DNA of 64,000 bases, from contig NC_073358.2 in the NCBI RefSeq assembly GCF_027580225.2, forward strand, positions 47,640,001 through 47,704,000. The letters are read 5' to 3'. This stretch comes from Misgurnus anguillicaudatus (taxonomy: Eukaryota; Chordata; Actinopteri; Cypriniformes; Cobitidae). Position 1 is the first letter of the stretch. Each line of letters starts with the position of its first letter. The translations under genes and the position numbers were made by a program. The notes under the pieces are model-generated. The model did not search any database, had not been told where the DNA came from, and saw only the letters and a list, made by a program, of their open reading frames with translations. Shown piece after piece: positions 58,701-64,000 of the stretch.

Positions 58701-61700
58701 CTTTTAAATATACTATTCATTTTTGGTAAATTTTAACTAAGTGACTAGTATTTCACTTGGGGGTGGTACCCTTTTTAAAAGTACAGCTTTGCACCAGAAG
58801 AGTTTATATTAGTATCTAAGAGGTACATACTGGTACCAACTGTAAATCTGTACTTAATGATACATATGTGACCATGGACCACAAAATTTTGTTTAAAATT
58901 AGATGTATACATATGTACATAAATAAATAAGCTTTCCATTGATGTATGGTTGGTTAGGATAGGACAATATTTGGCTGAGATACAACTATTTGCATTGTTG
59001 TTTATTATTTGAAGATTCTTCAGCTGTGCATCGGGAACCACGACCTCTTCATGAGGAGACGTCGAGTGGATTCACTGGAGGTCCAGCAGATGAAGACGCA
59101 AGCTAGAGAAGAGAAAGCACGAAAACAGGTTAAAAAAGAACGTGATTGCACATTTAGCCTGAAATTCATTTTAGACGTTAACTACCCACTTAGATGATTA
59201 ATCTGAAGGAAATTTATGAAAGTTGAGGGAAACTTATCCACCTTATTTTCTAACACGGAAGTAAGTGATGTGACGTGATATGGGCGGAGCGTTTGCCGTG
59301 AAAACACGTGCTATTCGCCTCAAATGCGTCTTCACCCAGGTTGAAAATATTTAACTCGAGCGAAAAATTCACATGACACGAAGTTAAATCCCGCGAGTAA
59401 TCTAGAGCGATGCGATTGCTTTTAAAAATGACTTAAAGGAACAGTATGTAGGATTGTGGCCAAAACTGGTATTGCAACACAAAACTTGTGGCTAAAACCG
59501 GTACTGCAATCACACAACTGGTGGCCAATACACAAAATGACAACATAAACATCAGTTGAGGGCTGCAACTCCACTTTTTAAATGAAAATATCCTGGCCAG
59601 ACCACTGTTGTCAGTGATATAAGTATTTGAAATGAAAATTATTTCTTAATGTGTAATGACATATCAGGGCCATTTTATGATTAATTGATATACATTTCTT
59701 ACATACTGTTCCTTTAAATATCCTAATTTAACTAATGTCCCAAAACAGCAATTTTTAATTGACTGTTATGTTTGAGTTTCTATGACACATCAAGCTTATC
59801 ACGTATCAATGTGACGCTTCCTTCTAACAGTCAGCAACAGTATCTTTCTCATTTGACAAATTGAGTTATTTAAGCAGATCATAATAAGCATATAAAATTT
59901 TTATGCAAAATATTATTATAATCGCTTCTTATGCACTAGAGGTTGACATGGGCAGGTAATTTAGGAAATTATTTACTTTTTAAAACATAAGAAAGGTATG
60001 TGCAAGCACATTAACAACTATTATATAAACATCAATCAATACGTAGTTTATGTTGTATTTAGTACTGTAATCTGTTTAGAAAAAAACAAAACATTTTTGT
60101 AGTAATATATGATAGCAGATTAAATAAACCAACTATAAATCAGCATAATATTAATTGTTTTGAGCAATTATTGTATTTATTGCAGATTAAATAAACCAGC
60201 TATAAATCAGCATAATATTAATTGTTTTGAGCAATTATTGTATTTATTGTTTACTGGCATTTTTTATGAAAGGTTTTACTAGATGGATGCGTGGATAGAG
60301 ATCATGGGTGCGCATGCACCACATCCACATTCAGCTTGGGTGCGTGGATTAAGGTCAAAACAAATGTTTTGTAGAGATCTACTGCGTTTGTACCAGTTAT
60401 TATGGCAACCCCTAACTGCACGCATTATGCAAATCTTTCTGGAAAGACTACCCAGTCAAAATGGCACACTCATGTCACTCACAATGCAACTACCATTAGC
60501 TTAGCGTCTCACCGGAAGTCTTACACAAAAGAGCCAAAGATGGCAGCCCCCACAACTATGTCAAAAATAAGTTGGATGGATATAAAATCCTCCCTCTATG
60601 ACTTTAAGAGGAGCTTTAATGTAATGTATTTGTATAGTGTTTGTAGAATATACATTATAATCCTCATAGCTGCTTGTTTGCCAGCACAATGTGATGCAAT
60701 CATACAGTATGCTTATTTATATTATTTTGGAAGTTAGTTAGGTTTACACATTAATGCAAACCATAATTGTATTAAATGTGGACAGGTTAAAGTTGTGAAA
60801 ATGCATGACGATAGCTGGTAGATATGAATATATGCACGATCCTAAGAGAAAATGAAGACATTTTATTTATACAACAAATGGATATCTAGGTGCTTTGAGA
60901 TCTTGATCAGGAGACAGATCAGTTTTAAAGGAATAGTCTACTCATTTTCAATATTAAAATGTTATTACCTTAACTAAGAATTGTTGATACATCCCTCTAT
61001 CATCTGTGTGCGTGCACGTAAGCGCTGGAGCGCGCCGTGACGCTTCGATAGCATTTAGCTTAGCCCCATTCATTCAATGGTACCATTTAGAGATAAAGTT
61101 AGAAGTGACCAAACACATCAACGTTTTTCCTATTTAAGACGAGTAGTTATACGAGCAAGTTTGGTGGTACAAAATAAAACATAGCGCTTTTCTAAGCGGA
61201 TTTAAAAGAGGAACTATATTTTATGGCGTAATAGCAATTTTGGGAGTACTTCGACTCGGCGCAGTAACACCCTCCCTCTCCCATTATGAGAGTGAGAAGG
61301 GGAGCGGACTTTTCAGGCGAGTCGAAGTACTCCCAAAAGTGCTATTACGCCATAAAATATAGTTCCTCTTTTAAATCCGCTTAGAAAAGCGCTACGTTTT
61401 ATTTTGTACCACCAAACTTGCTCGTATAACTACTCGTCTTAAATAGGAAAAACGTTGATGTGTTTGGTCACTTCTAACTTTATCTCTAAATGGTACAATT
61501 GAATGAATGGGGCTAAGCTAAATGCTATCGAAGTGTCGCAGCGCGCTCCAGCGCCCACGTGCACGCACACAGACGACAGAGGGATGCACCAACTCCTCCC
61601 AGCCAAGGTAATAACATATTTCAACACTGAAAATGAGTAGACCATTCCTTTAAGCCGGTCGGTCAATCTATCTTCACTTTGTATTAGACTCAAACAAAGG

Positions 61701-62303
61701 CGTTACTGTATTATAAGCGAGCGGCACATAAAAACTACATTACTTCAGCGGTGTGTGCATTGATTTAAACACAATGCTGAATTTCTGGCCCTGGTGTAAC
61801 AACACAGAGAAAAAAATAGTATATTTCTTTTTCCTTCCTAAGCATAGCATATTCTAAATAGAAGCAAGTTTATCTGTCATAAATTAGACTTTTACAACGC
61901 TGATGTTGGCTTTACTTTGTAATTTAAGTTACGAATGTTTACACGAGTCCCTATAAATGATTGCACTTTTGGGAAGCCATTATCTTGCTATAGAGAGCTC
62001 GAGAAGTGCCAACAAACCAGCCGGCGTCTCCAGTAAATCTAAGACTTTATGGTCACCGTGAGCACTGATTTCCTTCTGCACCCTTAGGCACCCTTAACCA
62101 GGTGCTGAATTTGTGATCCACTAAACCCATTTAGCGGTGCAGCAGTGAAATATGGATGAGTTTTTCACCTCTCTGTGTAGATGGAGCGCCAGAGGTTAGA
62201 GAGAGAGAAGCAGTTGCGTGAGGAGGCAGAGAGAGCCCGCGATGATCTGGAGAGGCGGCTGATGCAGTTACAGGACGAAGCTCAGATGGCCAATGATGCA
62301 CTG
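33486..62303 (+). CDS. nf2: Merlin (nf2 paralogue), first 11 coding exons, partial
   Basis: Exons: 33486-33599, 40158-40283, 41630-41752, 48350-48433, 52649-52717, 54069-54151, 57616-57691, 57994-58128, 58231-58305, 59015-59128, 62181-62303. They sum to 1122 nt (374 codons), all GT-AG; exon lengths (114, 126, 123, 84, 69, 83, 76, 135, 75, 114, 123) equal those I recall for human NF2 exons 1-11. The protein begins [18 protein letters not shown], keeping the N-terminal extension that separates merlin from ezrin/radixin/moesin. The FERM domain covers about residues 22-311 ([84 protein letters not shown]); the coiled-coil helix begins in exons 10-11. Merlin is a cortical scaffold that activates Hippo signalling. 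The Blue Box at residues 177-183 reads YQMTTEM (human YQMTPEM), and residue 191, Trp in human merlin and ERMs, is Cys. The rest of the helix and the C-terminal tail lie past the window. I cannot say whether it is nf2a or nf2b. Confidence 0.95.
33739..34020 (-). other. Unassigned 93-codon ORF in nf2 intron 1
   Basis: Minus-strand ATG at 34020 opens 93 codons, starting [16 protein letters not shown] (signal-peptide-like hydrophobic run) and continuing with [16 protein letters not shown] and [17 protein letters not shown]. The stretch is clearly more GC-rich than the flanks, and AATAAA occurs inside. No family recognised; a retro-copied UTR, a decayed element or a chance ORF are possible. Confidence 0.25.
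34474..35150. mobile_element. Fold-back TTAA element, copy 2 (nf2 intron 1)
   Basis: TTAA at 34470-34473 and 35151-35154. The ends AGGGACACTCCACTTTTTTG and AAAAAAGTGGAATGTCCCT are inverted. Same family as 21253-21979. Confidence 0.75.
35500..35632 (+). mobile_element. tRNA-derived SINE
   Basis: Box A TAGCTCAGTGGTAGAGC and box B GGTTCGAACCC are intact, with a T-arm TGGG/CCCA. The tail CAATGCACTTACAGTCGAC then GTAAATGTAAATGAC matches the cyprinid tRNA SINE tail. The tRNA acceptor stem does not pair, so it is not a functional tRNA. Confidence 0.75.
35633..36159 (+). other. nf2 intron 1, nothing recognised
   Basis: AT-rich, no repeat or gene signal identified. Confidence 0.5.
36160..36404. mobile_element. 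hAT MITE (CAGTGGTTCTCAAACT), copy 1
   Basis: The 8-bp target duplication AACTATAG is perfect (36152-36159 and 36405-36412). Ends CAGTGGTTCTCAAACTGGGG and AGTTTGAGAACATCTG are inverted. Relatives lie at 54185-54445 and 58379-58672. Confidence 0.85.
36693..37150. mobile_element. hAT MITE (TAGGGATGCACCGAT)
   Basis: The 8-bp target duplication GTTACCAG is perfect (36685-36692 and 37151-37158). Ends TAGGGATGCACCGATA and ATCGGTGCATCACTA are inverted. 458 bp, no transposase. Confidence 0.85.
37159..38275 (+). other. nf2 intron 1, mostly unrecognised
   Basis: Only a SINE tail fragment at 37802-37860 (reverse complement; TTATCCAAAGAGACTTACAG) stands out. Confidence 0.5.
38280..39893. mobile_element. 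TTAA-type element (AGGGATAGTTC) with internal duplication
   Basis: TTAA at 38276-38279 and 39894-39897. The ends AGGGATAGTTCCCAAAAAT and GTGTGAACTATCCCT are inverted, and both arms share AACACAGTTTAAGATGTTTT or its complement. Inside, a block (GGTAATAAAAAC ... GTGTTGAAGCATCG ... CAGCTGTTTTTTTT) is present twice (38455-38580 plus 39039-39230; and 39308-39600). A hAT MITE is nested at 38582-39030. Confidence 0.7.
38582..39030. mobile_element. Nested hAT MITE (TAGGGCTGTAACGAT)
   Basis: The 8-bp target duplication CTTCCGCG is perfect (38574-38581 and 39031-39038). Ends TAGGGCTGTAACGATTTATC and GATATATCGTTACAGCCCTA are inverted. Confidence 0.88.
39916..39992. repeat. (TG)n microsatellite
   Basis: About 38 uninterrupted TG units. 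Confidence 0.95.
40158..40283 (+). CDS. nf2: nf2 coding exon 2
   Basis: Residues 39-80, [20 protein letters not shown] through [10 protein letters not shown]. Acceptor TGGGCAG, donor GTACAA. Confidence 0.95.
40553..41350. mobile_element. hAT-like element (CAGGGTTTCCCAAACTGGGG), diverged copy
   Basis: The left end is at 40553. The interior ATGGATGAAAAATAAATG and CTCAGGGTGTACT recur in the copy at 50930-52127. The right end is decayed. Confidence 0.5.
41427..41556. repeat. Short hairpin repeat
   Basis: AATCCATTTTCTTTATTTAT and AGCAATGCTTCGATCAATA are mirrored by TTGATTGAAACATTGCT and ATAAACAAAGGGAATGGATT. Confidence 0.55.
41630..41752 (+). CDS. nf2: nf2 coding exon 3
   Basis: Residues 81-121, [20 protein letters not shown] through [10 protein letters not shown]. 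Acceptor GTTTAG, donor GTGAGT. Confidence 0.95.
41753..42599 (+). other. nf2 intron 3 (5' part), nothing recognised
   Basis: An ORF at 42075-42290 lacks any recognisable domain. No repeat identified. Confidence 0.45.
42600..42905. repeat. Diverged fold-back repeat
   Basis: AT-rich sequence with AATCAACTTGAATTT-type and GAACCTTCTTAAAATAATCA-type arms, resembling the interior of the MITE at 17087-17346. Confidence 0.35.
42920..43520. mobile_element. Partial copy of the 22317-22984 family, interrupted
   Basis: GGAAAACATGGAAGTGTTTG, GGATCCTAAGGAATGAATGG and, after the insertion, GAGGTAAGAACATAGTAAAA reproduce the right arm of 22317-22984. It is broken at TTAA by the element at 43044-43421. Confidence 0.7.
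43044..43421. mobile_element. Nested TTAA MITE (AGGTGCAGTGTGTAA family)
   Basis: TTAA at 43040-43043 and 43422-43425. The ends AGGTGCAGTGTGTAAATTTT and AAAATTACACACTGCACCT are inverted. The uninterrupted site, AGATTAAGTGCACGC, is visible near 22890. The ORF at 43075-43353 is inside the MITE. Confidence 0.88.
43613..43862. mobile_element. Short relative of the AAGAGTTTGGTT element
   Basis: TTAAGAGTTTGGTTGCAAAA and GTTTTGCAACGAATCTCTT are inverted ends of a hairpin of about 250 bp. Confidence 0.55.
43961..44626. mobile_element. Element with CTGTGTCCGAAACC ends, copy 2
   Basis: GCTGTGTCCGAAACCGCCTA and GCGGTTTCGGACGCAGC are inverted. An AAAGGGGACTCATTTTTTGA insertion-like block starts at about 44312. 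ORFs inside on both strands are not genes. Confidence 0.65.
44627..45935 (+). other. nf2 intron 3, mostly unrecognised
   Basis: The only structure noted is a tRNA-like piece on the minus strand at about 45640-45735 (GGCTCAGCGGTTAAG box A; box B AGTTGAATCCC diverged), probably a SINE relic. Confidence 0.4.
45962..47560. mobile_element. hAT-like element carrying a minisatellite
   Basis: The left part (GTTAGGGCTGCGCAAATATA, CAGCTAACTATTGTGAT, CATATACGGCCATTCGGCCA) matches the copy at 54522-54970. The 33-bp array at 46238-47212 replaces most of the interior. The right limit is approximate. The preceding GCGTTTCCATTAAAG at 45938 suggests an outer repeat as well. Confidence 0.5.
46238..47212. repeat. 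33-bp minisatellite, about 29 units
   Basis: Unit CTTGGACTCTTGCTCGGACC followed by TGAATGTGTGCGT, with variation mainly in the last six bases. Because 33 is a multiple of 3, frames stay open on both strands (for example repeats of [11 protein letters not shown], or [11 protein letters not shown], on the minus strand). A block of 16 units is duplicated: a variant unit with GCATGGACT recurs exactly 528 bases apart (ending 46680 and 47208), as does the variant GAATCCGAATGGGCGCATC. Confidence 0.95.
47561..48349 (+). other. nf2 intron 3 (3' part)
   Basis: The first 250 bp (to about 47810) look repeat-derived, with a GC-rich GTGCGGTGACGCG patch. The rest is unrecognised AT-rich sequence. Confidence 0.4.
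48350..48433 (+). CDS. nf2: nf2 coding exon 4
   Basis: Residues 122-149, [20 protein letters not shown] then ASYAIQAK. Acceptor TCTGGCAG, donor GTCAGT. Confidence 0.95.
48434..48999 (+). other. nf2 intron 4 (5' part), nothing recognised
   Basis: No repeat or gene signal identified apart from a T-rich run at about 48920-48965. Confidence 0.5.
49000..49086 (+). repeat. 3' end of a non-LTR retroelement with (AAACT)n tail
   Basis: TTAATTGCCCTAAGGGGATT then AATAAAGCTCT and five AAACT units. The layout (short 3' end, AATAAA-like signal, short tandem tail) fits a LINE terminus. Confidence 0.5.
49087..50929 (+). other. nf2 intron 4, largely unrecognised
   Basis: A diverged hAT-like end (GTAGTGGTCTTCACTATTTT ... 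GAGAGCCACACTG) is at about 49866-49915. Nothing else supported. Confidence 0.4.
50930..52127. mobile_element. hAT-like element with nested pieces
   Basis: The right end CGCTTGAAAACCCCTG and the interior ATGGATGAAAAATAAATGC match 40553-41350. It is interrupted by a fragment starting TAGGGCTGTCAAAAGATGAA (about 51065-51195) and a TAGGGATGTGCTTGAATGG element (about 51199-51905) with TTCGAATA-rich ends. Confidence 0.5.
52160..52300. repeat. GGTACC-rich MITE fragment
   Basis: TTTGTACCTAAAAGGTGCAT, GGTACCTCTGAGGTACA and similar palindromic motifs. A second copy is at 58741-58865. Confidence 0.55.
52649..52717 (+). CDS. nf2: nf2 coding exon 5
   Basis: Residues 150-172, [20 protein letters not shown] then PKR. 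Acceptor TCCTACAG, donor GTGAGT. Confidence 0.95.
52718..53550 (+). other. nf2 intron 5 (5' part), nothing recognised
   Basis: AT-rich intronic sequence with no defined repeat. Confidence 0.5.
53551..53846. mobile_element. hAT-like MITE (ACAGCCAGGGTTGC ends)
   Basis: ACAGCCAGGGTTGCTAGG and CTGGCAACCCTGGCTGT are inverted. Arms share GACATTCAAAACTAGCC and GGCTAGTTTTGAATGTCC. Confidence 0.65.
54069..54151 (+). CDS. nf2: nf2 coding exon 6 (Blue Box)
   Basis: Residues 173-200, [20 protein letters not shown] then AEHRGRT. It holds the Blue Box (177-183) with P181T and the W191C change. Acceptor CATGCAG, donor GTATTG. Confidence 0.95.
54185..54445. mobile_element. hAT MITE (CAGTGGTTCTCAAACT family), copy 2
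   Basis: Diverged left end AATGGTTCCCAAACCGG, right end AAAGTTTGAGAACCACT. The interior GATGGTGCCAGGGG is shared with 36160-36404. Confidence 0.65.
54522..54970. mobile_element. hAT-like element, copy without the minisatellite
   Basis: GACTAGGGCTGTGCAAAAAT and CAGCTAACTATCGTGATAC match 45962 onward. The minus-strand frame [17 protein letters not shown] recurs as [16 protein letters not shown] in the minisatellite copy, hinting at a shared transposase-derived segment. Contains a (TA)n run at 54897-54935. Confidence 0.6.
54897..54935. repeat. (TA)n microsatellite
   Basis: About 19 TA units. Confidence 0.9.
55650..55744. repeat. (CA)n microsatellite
   Basis: About 47 uninterrupted CA units. 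Confidence 0.95.
55745..56281 (+). other. nf2 intron 6, nothing recognised
   Basis: No repeat or coding signal identified. Confidence 0.5.
56282..56975. mobile_element. Composite element with CAGGGTTCCCAC ends, copy 2 (reverse)
   Basis: The reverse complement of 26489-27129, including the same internal repeat at about 56560-56825 (CTGGGAAGGGAATGAGGC ... GAGTTCCCTTGAAAGGGAAC). The right end ACGTGTGGGAACCCTG is well preserved. Confidence 0.65.
56976..57615 (+). other. nf2 intron 6 (3' part), nothing recognised
   Basis: Ends in a strong polypyrimidine tract before exon 7. No repeat identified. Confidence 0.5.
57616..57691 (+). CDS. nf2: nf2 coding exon 7
   Basis: Residues 200-225, [20 protein letters not shown] then YFSIR. 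Acceptor TTTGCAG, donor GTAAGA. Confidence 0.95.
57994..58128 (+). CDS. nf2: nf2 coding exon 8
   Basis: Residues 226-270, [20 protein letters not shown] through [11 protein letters not shown]. Acceptor CTTCAAG, donor GTAGCT. Confidence 0.95.
58231..58305 (+). CDS. nf2: nf2 coding exon 9
   Basis: Residues 271-295, [20 protein letters not shown] then RVNKL. Acceptor CATCTTCAG, donor GTGAGT. Confidence 0.95.
58379..58672. mobile_element. hAT MITE (CAGTGGTTCTCAAACT family), copy 3 (reverse)
   Basis: The right end CAGTTTGAAAACCACTG is the family terminus. The interior GGCACCATCTCGCGG and GTGCATTCCTTCGTGG match 36160-36404 in reverse. Confidence 0.7.
58741..58865. repeat. GGTACC-rich MITE fragment, copy 2
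   Basis: GGGTGGTACCCTTTTTAAAA and GAGGTACATACTGGTACC, as at 52160-52300. Confidence 0.5.
58866..58990 (+). repeat. Widespread fish repeat abutting the exon 10 acceptor
   Basis: GTGACCATGGACCACAAAAT, AAGCTTTCCATTGATGTATG and TAGGATAGGACAATATTTGG, then CTGAGATACAACTATTTG, match a repeat I know as abundant in zebrafish. It ends about 25 bases before nf2 exon 10. Confidence 0.65.
59015..59128 (+). CDS. nf2: nf2 coding exon 10
   Basis: Residues 296-333, [20 protein letters not shown] through REEKARKQ: end of FERM and start of the helix. Acceptor TTTGAAG, immediately downstream of a conserved fish repeat; donor GTTAAA. Confidence 0.93.
59437..59713. mobile_element. TTAA MITE (AGGAACAGTATGTA)
   Basis: TTAA at 59433-59436 and 59714-59717. 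The ends AGGAACAGTATGTAGG and TTACATACTGTTCCT are inverted. 277 bp. Confidence 0.8.
59718..60928 (+). other. nf2 intron 10, mostly unrecognised
   Basis: Contains a recent tandem duplication at 60115-60248. ORFs at 60283-60737 have no recognisable domain. Confidence 0.5.
60115..60248. repeat. Tandem duplication of a 67-bp unit
   Basis: GCAGATTAAATAAACC begins at 60115 and again at 60182. The two copies differ at about one base over 67, so the duplication is recent. Confidence 0.9.
60929..61649. mobile_element. Long-hairpin TTAA element
   Basis: TTAA at 60925-60928 and 61650-61653. Two arms of about 340 bases are almost perfect reverse complements (for example CGAGTCGAAGTACTCCCAAA on the right mirrors TTTGGGAGTACTTCGACTCG on the left), with a short loop at about 61265-61310. 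The ORF at 61439-61693 is part of it. Confidence 0.88.
61650..62180 (+). other. nf2 intron 10 (3' part), nothing recognised
   Basis: No repeat or coding signal before the exon 11 acceptor. Confidence 0.5.
62181..62303 (+). CDS. nf2: nf2 coding exon 11
   Basis: Residues 334-374, [20 protein letters not shown] then [20 protein letters not shown] and L. Charged alpha-helical coiled coil. Acceptor TGTGTAG, donor GTAAGA. Confidence 0.95.
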
Positions 62304-62446
62304 GTAAGAAACTCAAACATCAGCCACACTAAATAGACTTCCCATCAAACAATCAATATTTGCTGGAGCAACTCATTCGACTTGTGAGCCTCGGATGGTC
62401 TTTTATGGCATTGTTATGGGTCTCGTTTTTTCCACAAAGAAATTAA

Positions 62447-62690
62447 AGGGGTACTCCAGCCAAATATCAAATTACCCAATTATTTACTCGCCCTCAAGCA
62501 ATCCAAGACACATCCATCACATTTCAGACAAACACATATTGAAGTTATTTTAGTAAATGTCCTTGCTCGCCCAAGAAGAAATGGTAGAAAACGGGGATCA
62601 GGGAACAACTTCTTTCTTTAAACCCCATAAAAGTACATTCATCCTTCACAAAGGTAATCCACACGGCTCCAATGGGTTAATTAAGGCTTT
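62447..62690. repeat. TTAA-type repeat fragment (AGGGGTACTCCAGCC)
   Basis: TTAA at 62443-62446, then AGGGGTACTCCAGCCAAATA and CCAATTATTTACTCGCCCTC. Related to 1666-1815. The right boundary is uncertain. Confidence 0.5.
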
Positions 62691-63140
62691 CTGCTGGTAA
62701 TTGATGCGATTTTGTAAAAAATTATCCATATTTTAAACTTTATAAACTGTAATTACTAGCTTCCAGTAATGGTGCCATTTTGGACTCAGTTGATACACGA
62801 GAGAGTTTTAGCATAGTAAGCGCTTCTTGCCATGGGTACAACTATTTACTGTAATGTAATTACTTTTTCCTTAAAACAATAAAGTAAGGGATTACTCTTA
62901 TTTTTCCAGTAATTTAATTACAGTTACTTCTGATGTATTCTAATCTAAATACTGTGTATGGACTGTAATGCAATTATTTATAATACAATAGTGGATTTAA
63001 CATCAAAATTTAAAGTCTAAGGTTAAAATGCATGTTTTTTTATGTATCCTTCTCACTATAAATACTTTGAGTTAATAAGAATATTGTTAACATACTAGTG
63101 TAGTTTCCAATTCTAACTATTAACTGGTTGGTTATTAGCA
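62691..63140 (+). other. nf2 intron 11, nothing recognised
   Basis: AT-rich sequence with no defined repeat. Confidence 0.5.
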
Positions 63141-63144
63141 TTAA

Positions 63145-63591
63145 AGGATTAGTCCATTTTCTTAAAAAAAATCCTGATAATTTACTCACACCACCATGTC
63201 ATCCAAAATGTTGATGTCTTTCTTTGTTCAGTCGAGAAGAAATTATGTTCTTTGAGGTAAACATTTCAGGATTTTAATAGACTTTAATGGACCCCAAAAC
63301 TTAACAGTTTTAATGCAGCTTAAAATTGCAGTTTCACAGAACTCAAATTAAAAATATGCACTTTTAAACCACAACTTCTCGTTAAAATTGAGTTGAAACT
63401 GCAATTTTGAACTGCATTTAAACTGTTACGTGTTGGGGTCCATTAAAGTCTATTAAAATCAGAAAAATCCTGGAATTTTTTCCTCAAAAAACATAATTTC
63501 TTCTTGACTCATCAAAGAAAGACATCAACATTTTGGATGACATTGTGGTGAGTAAATTATCTGGATTTTTTAAAGAAAATGGACTAATCCT
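63145..63591. mobile_element. Fold-back TTAA element (AGGATTAGTCC family), copy 2
   Basis: TTAA at 63141-63144 and 63592-63595. The ends AGGATTAGTCCATTTTCTT and GAAAATGGACTAATCCT are inverted. It shows the uninterrupted GACTTTAATGGACCCC site that is filled at 24332 in copy 1. Confidence 0.8.
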
Positions 63592-64000
63592 TTAATATTA
63601 CTGCGATATTGTCTGTTTATTAGTACTATAAAAGCACATATGAATGTCTGATTCTGCAAAACATTACTCTTCATCCTTAATCCTACTCAATTCCTACCAA
63701 TACTTAAACTTAACTGCTTTACTTTTAATAAGCAGTAATTAGGAATATTAAAGCAAAAGTAGTTAACAGTTAATTAATAGTGAGAATTGGACCTTAAAAA
63801 GTATGATTAAAATAATTTATGTACTTTAATATTATTTATTCGAGATGTTTCAAGTCTATCTTTGTATCATTTACTAAATAGGATTTAGAAAGTAGTTAGT
63901 AATAATTAATTAAATACTTTTTGGAGAAAGCAATTTGGACAGTAATCTTATTACATGATTGATAATTAGTAATTAATTACTTTTTTTGAGTAACTTACCC

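Overview
This is a gene-sparse, intron-rich, AT-rich piece of a vertebrate genome, almost certainly a teleost and most likely a cyprinid. Four conserved animal genes can be rebuilt exon by exon, with GT-AG introns and matching codon phases. The introns are packed with fish-type repeats: a 5' fragment of a DANA/HE1-like tRNA SINE, a tRNA-derived SINE whose tail contains AAATGTAAATG, hAT elements with 8-bp target duplications, and many TTAA-flanked piggyBac-type MITEs.

Layout. (1) 1-5083, plus strand: the last three coding exons of fbxw8; the rest of the gene lies off the left edge. (2) 9297-17904, minus strand: a complete tesc (tescalcin) gene of 8 coding exons and 219 codons, tail-to-tail with fbxw8. 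Its largest intron (10200-15395) holds a stack of nested hAT elements, one of which keeps a transposase dimerisation-domain ORF. (3) 20856-31905, minus strand: a complete fbxo21 gene of 12 coding exons and 637 codons. (4) 33486-62303, plus strand: the first 11 coding exons (374 codons) of a merlin gene (nf2 paralogue), head-to-head with fbxo21 across about 1.6 kb; the remaining exons lie off the right edge.

The fbxw8-tesc-fbxo21 order matches human 12q24. nf2 is on 22q12 in human, so its place beside fbxo21 is a linkage difference. The four genes share no single pathway: two are substrate receptors of cullin-RING ubiquitin ligases (FBXW8, FBXO21), one is a myristoylated EF-hand protein (tescalcin), and one is a FERM-domain scaffold of the Hippo pathway (merlin).

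Most other long open frames are by-products of repeats, most strikingly a 33-bp minisatellite at about 46.24-47.21 kb that is open on both strands because 33 is divisible by 3. I see no CRISPR array, bacterial operon, rRNA, intact tRNA or full-length autonomous transposon. The points that best repay a second look are: two cases where an empty site elsewhere in the window shows exactly where a nested TTAA element inserted; the layered hAT stack in tesc; the substituted merlin residues next to the Blue Box; the hairpin elements with arms of several hundred bases; and a few unassigned GC-richer ORFs in introns.
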